A stretch of 42,081 nt of DNA, taken from Acidobacteriota bacterium. GTDB lineage: Bacteria; Acidobacteriota; Vicinamibacteria; Vicinamibacterales; UBA2999. Below, piece after piece: positions 37,717-42,081 of this stretch. The translations under genes and the position numbers were made by a program. A model generated the notes under the pieces. The model worked only from the letters and a program-made list of their open reading frames with translations, had not been told where the DNA came from and ran no database searches. Location: NCBI GenBank assembly GCA_016213695.1, contig JACQZV010000091.1:1-42081 (forward strand), given 5' to 3'. Position 1 is the first letter of the stretch. Every line of letters starts with the position of its first letter.

Positions 37717-38409
37717 TTAACGGGCGTAGCGATTGAGCGCGTCGAGCCAGAGGGGTACCGGCGGCGGGGTGCCTGGCGACGTACCGAACAGAATCTGCTT
37801 GCTCTCGAGCCGCTTCCCGTAAAACCGTCCGTTCGCGTCGCGGTCCTGCCGCACGGTGCTGCCGTTGACGGTCATGCCGGCAAACAGGCCTCGGGCACGG
37901 GAGTAGCTGAGGATCTGCGCGCGGAGCTGGACGTCGGTGGCGGCCTGCGCCTCGCGGCCGATCGGGCCCGCTGCGACGCCGACGTCGGCGCCGAGCTTGA
38001 ACTGGTTCGACACCAGGTTCTCCAGGCCGCGCCGGTTGTTGATGACGAGGATGACATCGGCGGCCTGACCGCCAATCTGCAGCCCGAAGCTGCCGCCGGT
38101 CAGCGTCAGGAAGGCGGGCGGCGACCACCGGCCGCCGGTGCGGGCGCTGATGATGCCGCGGCCCCGCATGCCGCCGACCACGAACCCGGCGCGGATCGTG
38201 CTCGGAAAGACCGCGATGCCCTCCGCCTTGCCGAGAATCGCGCGCGGAATCGCCTTGTCCTCGGCGGCCATGATCTCGCCGAAGATGGTGGCCGCGTCGC
38301 GCACGCGCCCGGCTTCGTCCGACTCCTGCTGCTGCGCGCGCGGGGTTGAGGACGCGCCGACCAGCACAGCCGCGGCCATGGCCGCAGTCACGACGATCGT
38401 TCTCATCAT
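37717..38409 (-). CDS. Exported SYLF-domain protein (YSC84-like)
   Basis: This 230-residue protein has an N-terminal export signal (IVVTAAMAAAVLVGASSTPR) and a SYLF domain: RDAATIFGEIMAAEDKAIPR, ILGKAEGIAVFPSTIRAGFV, VGGMRGRGIISARTGGRWSP, PAFLTLTGGSFGLQIGGQAA and VILVINNRRGLENLVSNQFK. SYLF proteins bind phosphoinositides in eukaryotes; the bacterial role is unknown. It starts 2 bp after the DUF1501 stop, so the three genes DUF1800, DUF1501 and SYLF form one operon. ATG at 38409 or 38406 are both possible. Confidence 0.88.
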   Translation of the reverse strand: MMRTIVVTAAMAAAVLVGASSTPRAQQQESDEAGRVRDAATIFGEIMAAEDKAIPRAILGKAEGIAVFPSTIRAGFVVGGMRGRGIISARTGGRWSPPAFLTLTGGSFGLQIGGQAADVILVINNRRGLENLVSNQFKLGADVGVAAGPIGREAQAATDVQLRAQILSYSRARGLFAGMTVNGSTVRQDRDANGRFYGKRLESKQILFGTSPGTPPPVPLWLDALNRYAR

Positions 38410-38411
38410 GC

Positions 38412-39677
38412 CTAGATAATAGCCGGAGCGCCCGGCCGGAAGTTCGCGCCGAGGATGGACACCGAATCAGTGCCGAGCCAGCCGTCGAGCACGCGCGCGT
38501 ACACGGCCCGGAAATCGGTCTCGTGGCGGACGTCGCCGCCGCCGTTCTCGAGCGTGGGATTCGCAGGACTGGGGTCGAGCGACGCCGCGGTGCCGTAGAT
38601 TCCGCCGCGCACCGCGCCGCCCATCGCCATCATGACGCCGGCGGCTCCGTGGTCGGTACCCTGGCTGCCGTTCTCGGTGATCCGGCGGCCGAATTCCGAA
38701 AACTGCAGCACGAGGGTGTCGTTCAGCAGCCCCTGGTTCCGCAGGTCGTTATAGAAGGCCAGCAGGCCGTCGCCGACGGTGGCCATCAGGTTGGCGTACG
38801 CGCCGCCGCCCGTCAGCCCCTGGCTGGCGTGCGTGTCGAAGCCGCCGATCTGCACCCAGAACACGCGGGTGCCGATGCCCTTGACGATCGAGGCCGCCAC
38901 CGTGCGCAGCGCCAGCGCGAACCCGTTGTTCGCGTAGGTCGCCGTGGGCGCGTAGGCGTTGACCGAGGAGACGCGATCGAGCGTGCTGAGCGCGCCGCGA
39001 ATCGACCCGTTGACAAAGGACAGATGCGGGCGGCTCACCGACACGTGCGATGAAATGCGCGTGGCGGCCGCGCGCTCGTTGAGCGCCTCCGCGGCGGCGT
39101 TCGGACTCGACAGACTGTAGATTCGCGCGTCCGGGATCGCCGGCACCGCGACGCTCCGCGCGACGAGCGCGCGCGGCGTCTCCCGGGTGGCGTTCCACCC
39201 CGCCAGCGGATCGACCGGCGACGGCAGCGTGTCCAGATAGCGCCCGAGCCACCCGACGCCGGTGGGCACGTTGGGGTCGCCGGTGCCCCAGATGTCGAGG
39301 CCCTGGAAATGCGAGCGGCTGGAATTCACGTACCCGGTCCGCTGCACGACGGCGAGGCGCCCCTGGTTGAAGATGTCCCGCAGCCCCGTCAACCGCGGAT
39401 GCAGCCCGAGCGCCTTGCCGCTCGTGTCGCTGCCGATCTGCAGCACCTGCCCCGCCGGGATCGCAATGGACGGACGGCGGCTGGCATAGAACGGGTCCCG
39501 ATAGGGCACGAGCGTGCTCAGCGCGTCGTTGCCGCCGGCGAGATAGACCACGACGAGATTCCGGCTCCGCGCGCCCTGCGCGAGCGCGATGTCGCTCAGA
39601 AAGGCGGGCGCGGCAAAGCTGACGGTGAACGCCGCCACGCCGTCACGAATGAACTCCCGACGCGAAGCCTGTCTCAT
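38412..39677 (-). CDS. DUF1501 protein with Tat signal
   Basis: DUF1501 proteins are exported, sulfatase-like proteins usually paired with DUF1800. The 421-residue product starts with a twin-arginine signal (RQASRREFIRDGVAAFTVSF, ending near ALAQG). The body has NLVVVYLAGGNDALSTLVPY, GLHPRLTGLRDIFNQGRLAV, SHFQGLDIWGTGDP, VFWVQIGGFDTHASQGLTGG, VLQFSEFGRRITENGSQGTD and HGAAGVMMAMGGAVRGGIYG. The substrate is unknown. AGGA upstream favours the ATG at 39677 over 39683. It lies 11 bp after DUF1800. Confidence 0.9.
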   Translation of the reverse strand: MRQASRREFIRDGVAAFTVSFAAPAFLSDIALAQGARSRNLVVVYLAGGNDALSTLVPYRDPFYASRRPSIAIPAGQVLQIGSDTSGKALGLHPRLTGLRDIFNQGRLAVVQRTGYVNSSRSHFQGLDIWGTGDPNVPTGVGWLGRYLDTLPSPVDPLAGWNATRETPRALVARSVAVPAIPDARIYSLSSPNAAAEALNERAAATRISSHVSVSRPHLSFVNGSIRGALSTLDRVSSVNAYAPTATYANNGFALALRTVAASIVKGIGTRVFWVQIGGFDTHASQGLTGGGAYANLMATVGDGLLAFYNDLRNQGLLNDTLVLQFSEFGRRITENGSQGTDHGAAGVMMAMGGAVRGGIYGTAASLDPSPANPTLENGGGDVRHETDFRAVYARVLDGWLGTDSVSILGANFRPGAPAII

Positions 39678-39688
39678 CGGCATCCTGT

Positions 39689-41158
39689 TCAGACGAACTG
39701 GTACTCGGCCGACCCCGCGACCAGCCTGACCAGCCCCGCGGCCTTCGTGTTGACCTGCGCGTCGGCGCCGGTCCAGGCCGCGCCGGCCTGCACATACGCC
39801 ACCAGGTCGTTGTACGACAGGCGGTCGAACGGCGCGGGCGACAGCCGTTCGAACAGCAGATAGTCGACCAGCGTCTCGGGCGACGCCCGGTACGACAGCG
39901 CCGCGCGCGCGAGATTGACCTTCTGGTTGGCGGCCAGGGCAGCCGCGAAGTTCATCCGCGCGAGCATCGCGCCGGTCCCGAACCACCCGGGCCCGAGCTC
40001 CCATCCGGCGACATCGGGCGGCTCGAAGAGCGTCTGCCCCATGTTGGTCAGGGGCGTCCGGGCCGCATCGACCGACAGCCCGTTCCAGCCGACCTCCCGG
40101 ATGGCGCGCACGACGAACTCGGCCGGCCAGGAATACCGGGTGAACCACCGGTCCGGATCGGAGAACCAGGGCGATTCCAGGATGTAACGCACCACCGGCT
40201 TCATCTCCAGGCCGGCGCGCAGGTACTCGGCGGCGACGCTCTCGACAAACGCGGGATCCGGGGCGTCGAGCTCGCTGACGAAGAAGTTCCACAGCTTGCG
40301 CGCCAGCCGCCGGGCCGTCTCCGGCTGGCGCGCGAGCGCCGTGATGAAGTCGATGCCGTCCTGCATCCCGTCTGCGGCCGCGCGGGCTGGAATCGTCTTG
40401 TTCCCGTCGTTGTAGATGGGGAACGTGAACGTCTTCGCCGTTGCGTCGTGCTGGTTCGGGTTGTAGAGGAACTCGTAGTACGCGTTGGGATCGTTGGTGG
40501 TCGTGGCGCCCTTGATGGCGCTGAGGTTCCATCCGGTGAACACGCGCGCCGCGGCATACACGTCCTGCTCGGTGTAGTTGCCCACACCCCACGTGAACAG
40601 TTCCATGATCTCGCGGGCGAAGTTCTCCTGCGGGCGGCCGCGCACGTTGAGGCGTCCGTCGAGCCACACGAGCGTCGCCGGATCCTTCGCCACCTCGAGC
40701 AGCAGGTCGCGGAAGTTGCCGAGCGCGTGCGTGCGGAAGAGCTCGATCTGTCCGGGCGGCCCCGGCAGCACACCGGCCTTGGCCGCCATCATCTTCGTGC
40801 CCACAATCGCGCCGTAGGTGCCCGCCACCTTGCTGTACGCGGTCGCGAAGTGGTTGTGCCAGAAGAGCGCCATCTTTTCCTGCAGCGGGCGCTGCGAGTG
40901 CACCATCCGGAACAGCCAGCGCTGGCGCGCATCGTCGATGTTCGTATCCGGCGAAAACTGCCGGCCGGGCGCGGTCACCCCCACATAGCTGCTCAGCCCG
41001 ATCTTCGCGTCGACGTCGTCGGGCTGGCGTTCGTACTCGACGAGATGGTCGATGACGCTCGCCACCGACGCCTCGGCGAAACGGACGGCGTCGTCCGCGT
41101 TCAAACCGAACGCCGCCCGCCGCATCAGATGTTCGACCTGCCAGTTTTCGCGCGGCAT
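39689..41158 (-). CDS. DUF1800 protein
   Basis: This is a 489-residue DUF1800 protein, usually encoded beside DUF1501 and of unknown reaction. Family phrases are VEHLMRRAAFGLNADDAVRF at the start, RWLFRMVHSQRPLQEKMALF, HNHFATAYSKVAGTYGAIV, NFAREIMELFTWGVGNYTEQ, DVYAAARVFTGWNLSAIKG, LWNFFVSELDAPDPAFVESV and FEPPDVAGWELGPGWFGTG. I choose the ATG at 41158, as the domain begins there; a frame start at 41215 would add a diverged N-terminus. It is the first gene of the three-gene operon; the 150-bp spacer upstream (41159-41308) shows no clear promoter. Confidence 0.9.
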   Translation of the reverse strand: MPRENWQVEHLMRRAAFGLNADDAVRFAEASVASVIDHLVEYERQPDDVDAKIGLSSYVGVTAPGRQFSPDTNIDDARQRWLFRMVHSQRPLQEKMALFWHNHFATAYSKVAGTYGAIVGTKMMAAKAGVLPGPPGQIELFRTHALGNFRDLLLEVAKDPATLVWLDGRLNVRGRPQENFAREIMELFTWGVGNYTEQDVYAAARVFTGWNLSAIKGATTTNDPNAYYEFLYNPNQHDATAKTFTFPIYNDGNKTIPARAAADGMQDGIDFITALARQPETARRLARKLWNFFVSELDAPDPAFVESVAAEYLRAGLEMKPVVRYILESPWFSDPDRWFTRYSWPAEFVVRAIREVGWNGLSVDAARTPLTNMGQTLFEPPDVAGWELGPGWFGTGAMLARMNFAAALAANQKVNLARAALSYRASPETLVDYLLFERLSPAPFDRLSYNDLVAYVQAGAAWTGADAQVNTKAAGLVRLVAGSAEYQFV

Positions 41159-41308
41159 GGATGTGAAAGTAGCGAACTCAATTCTAGATGCCACGGGGCG
41201 ATCTGCCGCGCGCAAATTTTTCGAGGCGGATTACGCTTCTGTCGCCTCGTTTCCGATTTGTGATAGGGCTTGACCAATATCGCCGGCGGAGGGACACTCC
41301 CACGCACT

Positions 41309-42081
41309 ATGCGCCATAAAACCATTCTCGTTGTCGCGATGATTACCGTTTCTGCACTCGCCGGCGCCCCGGCCCACGGACAGCAGGGTGGCCGGCGGGG
41401 CGGCGGCCCGGGCCCTGCGGCGCCGGCGGTGCCGAATCTGGCCACCGACAAGACGATGTTCTGGCCGGCGGCCGACATCGAGGCGCGGTGGAAAGAGAAC
41501 GAAGCCCTCAAGCGGAACAACTCCCGCCTGTTCAACGGGCCCACGAACATCAGCGCGAACGTCCGCATTGTTGCGGGCGAGGATCCGCCCCTCACCCACG
41601 AGACGACGGCCGATCTCTGGATCGTCACCGCCGGAACCGCCGTGGCGCGGACCGACGGCAAGCTGGCCGGCACCTCGATCAGCAACCCGACGACGCGGCC
41701 GGTGGGCGCGGGCGACGTCCTGTACGTGCCGCCGGGCGTACCGCACCACTTCACTGAGATGAAGGGCTTCAGGGCCTGGCTGATGCGCTTCGATACGCTC
41801 GGCCTGGTGCGCACGACGCCGGCGCCGCCGGCCGCTCCGGCCCGCGGCCGCGGCGCGGCGCCCGCCGAAGCCGGCAGAGGACGCGGCGGACGGGCGGGCG
41901 GCGCAGCGCCGGCGCCGGTGCCCGACCTCGCCACCGACAAGACGATGTTCTGGCCGGCCGCCGACATCGACGCGCGCTGGAAGGAGAACGAAGCCCTCAA
42001 GCGCAACAACTCGCGGCTCTTCAACGGCCCGACCAACATCAGCGCGAACGTCCGGATCGTCGCCGGCAACGATCCCCCGGC
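41309..42081 (+). CDS. Exported duplicated-cupin protein, partial
   Basis: The frame runs off the window end, so only about 257 residues are visible. A signal peptide (KTILVVAMITVSALAGAPAH) and a Gly/Arg/Pro-rich linker precede a cupin-like domain with VGAGDVLYVPPGVPHHFTEM, the metal-binding His segment, and LWIVTAGTAVARTDGKLAG before it. A second Gly/Arg/Ala-rich linker (residues about 180-205) is then followed by a near copy of the first domain start (DLATDKTMFWPAADIDARWK; ENEALKRNNSRLFNGPTNIS). The second domain is cut. Function is not recognisable; exported cupins of this type are often of unknown substrate. Confidence 0.75.
   Translation, partial: MRHKTILVVAMITVSALAGAPAHGQQGGRRGGGPGPAAPAVPNLATDKTMFWPAADIEARWKENEALKRNNSRLFNGPTNISANVRIVAGEDPPLTHETTADLWIVTAGTAVARTDGKLAGTSISNPTTRPVGAGDVLYVPPGVPHHFTEMKGFRAWLMRFDTLGLVRTTPAPPAAPARGRGAAPAEAGRGRGGRAGGAAPAPVPDLATDKTMFWPAADIDARWKENEALKRNNSRLFNGPTNISANVRIVAGNDPP
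41438..42081 (+). repeat. Internal domain duplication in the cupin gene
   Basis: The DNA from 41441 (GCCACCGACAAGACGATG) recurs from 41930 with only scattered, mostly third-position changes through the end of the window. The spacing of 489 bp equals 163 codons. Only the first 150 bp of the second copy are visible. Confidence 0.85.

Overview
This is about 42 kb of high-GC chromosome with dense gene packing. Many start and stop codons overlap as ATGA, GTGA or TGATG. The gene content (Tad pili, a DUF1800/DUF1501 pair, a SYLF protein, a DUF6282 protein, an aldose-sugar dehydrogenase) suggests a soil-type Acidobacteriota, perhaps class Vicinamibacteria. That placement is inferred from gene content and style only; there is no rRNA or marker comparison behind it.

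Region 1 (1-9030, minus strand) is a Tad/Flp pilus operon read in the order secretin cpaC, flp pilin, tadE-like, cpaB, tadG-like, cpaE, cpaF, tadB (cut by the window edge). Two oddities stand out. A 29-bp unit is triplicated across the tadE/cpaB junction and creates two tandem 10-residue mini-ORFs. An in-frame TAG splits cpaE between its receiver-like and ATPase domains.

Region 2 (9.1-14.4 kb) holds a glycine-zipper membrane protein, a DUF442-type phosphatase, a PLP-dependent group II decarboxylase, a SixA-like phosphatase and metK. metK is preceded by a structured leader with competing antiterminator and terminator hairpins. Region 3 (13.9-18.0 kb) is a molybdenum locus: modA-modB-modC plus a lipoprotein on the minus strand. 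Divergent from it are a small exported molybdopterin-fold protein and an HTH-TOBE regulator.

Region 4 (18.05-24.42 kb) is a histidine operon, hisI-G-D-C-B-H-F-A, controlled by a recognisable his attenuator: a 27-residue leader peptide with seven His codons, an antiterminator and a perfect 8-bp terminator. hisE and a histidinol-phosphatase gene are not present here.

Region 5 (24.4-29.7 kb) is a patchwork. It has a 62-bp hairpin in front of an AAA ATPase, a UMF1-type transporter, a decayed DUF433/DUF5615-type toxin-antitoxin pair, a 3' fragment of tRNA-Leu(GAG), a sugar dehydrogenase, a DUF6282 protein and a paired REP-like element. Region 6 (29.7-36.6 kb, minus) is one overlapping operon for a tripartite ABC exporter: TetR, membrane-fusion lipoprotein, ATPase, TolC-like protein, second ATPase and two ABC-2 permeases. 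A strong promoter and a 26-bp operator lie over the TetR start. Region 7 (36.6-42.1 kb) has a TIGR01777 epimerase, then SYLF, DUF1501 and DUF1800 genes on the minus strand, and a duplicated-cupin exported protein cut by the window end.

A recurring theme is that short repeats sit on gene boundaries and become part of them. They supply the hisD start region, the HisB N-terminal extension, the signal-peptide core of the TolC-like protein and the tadE/cpaB junction. No intergenic stretch exceeds 300 bp.
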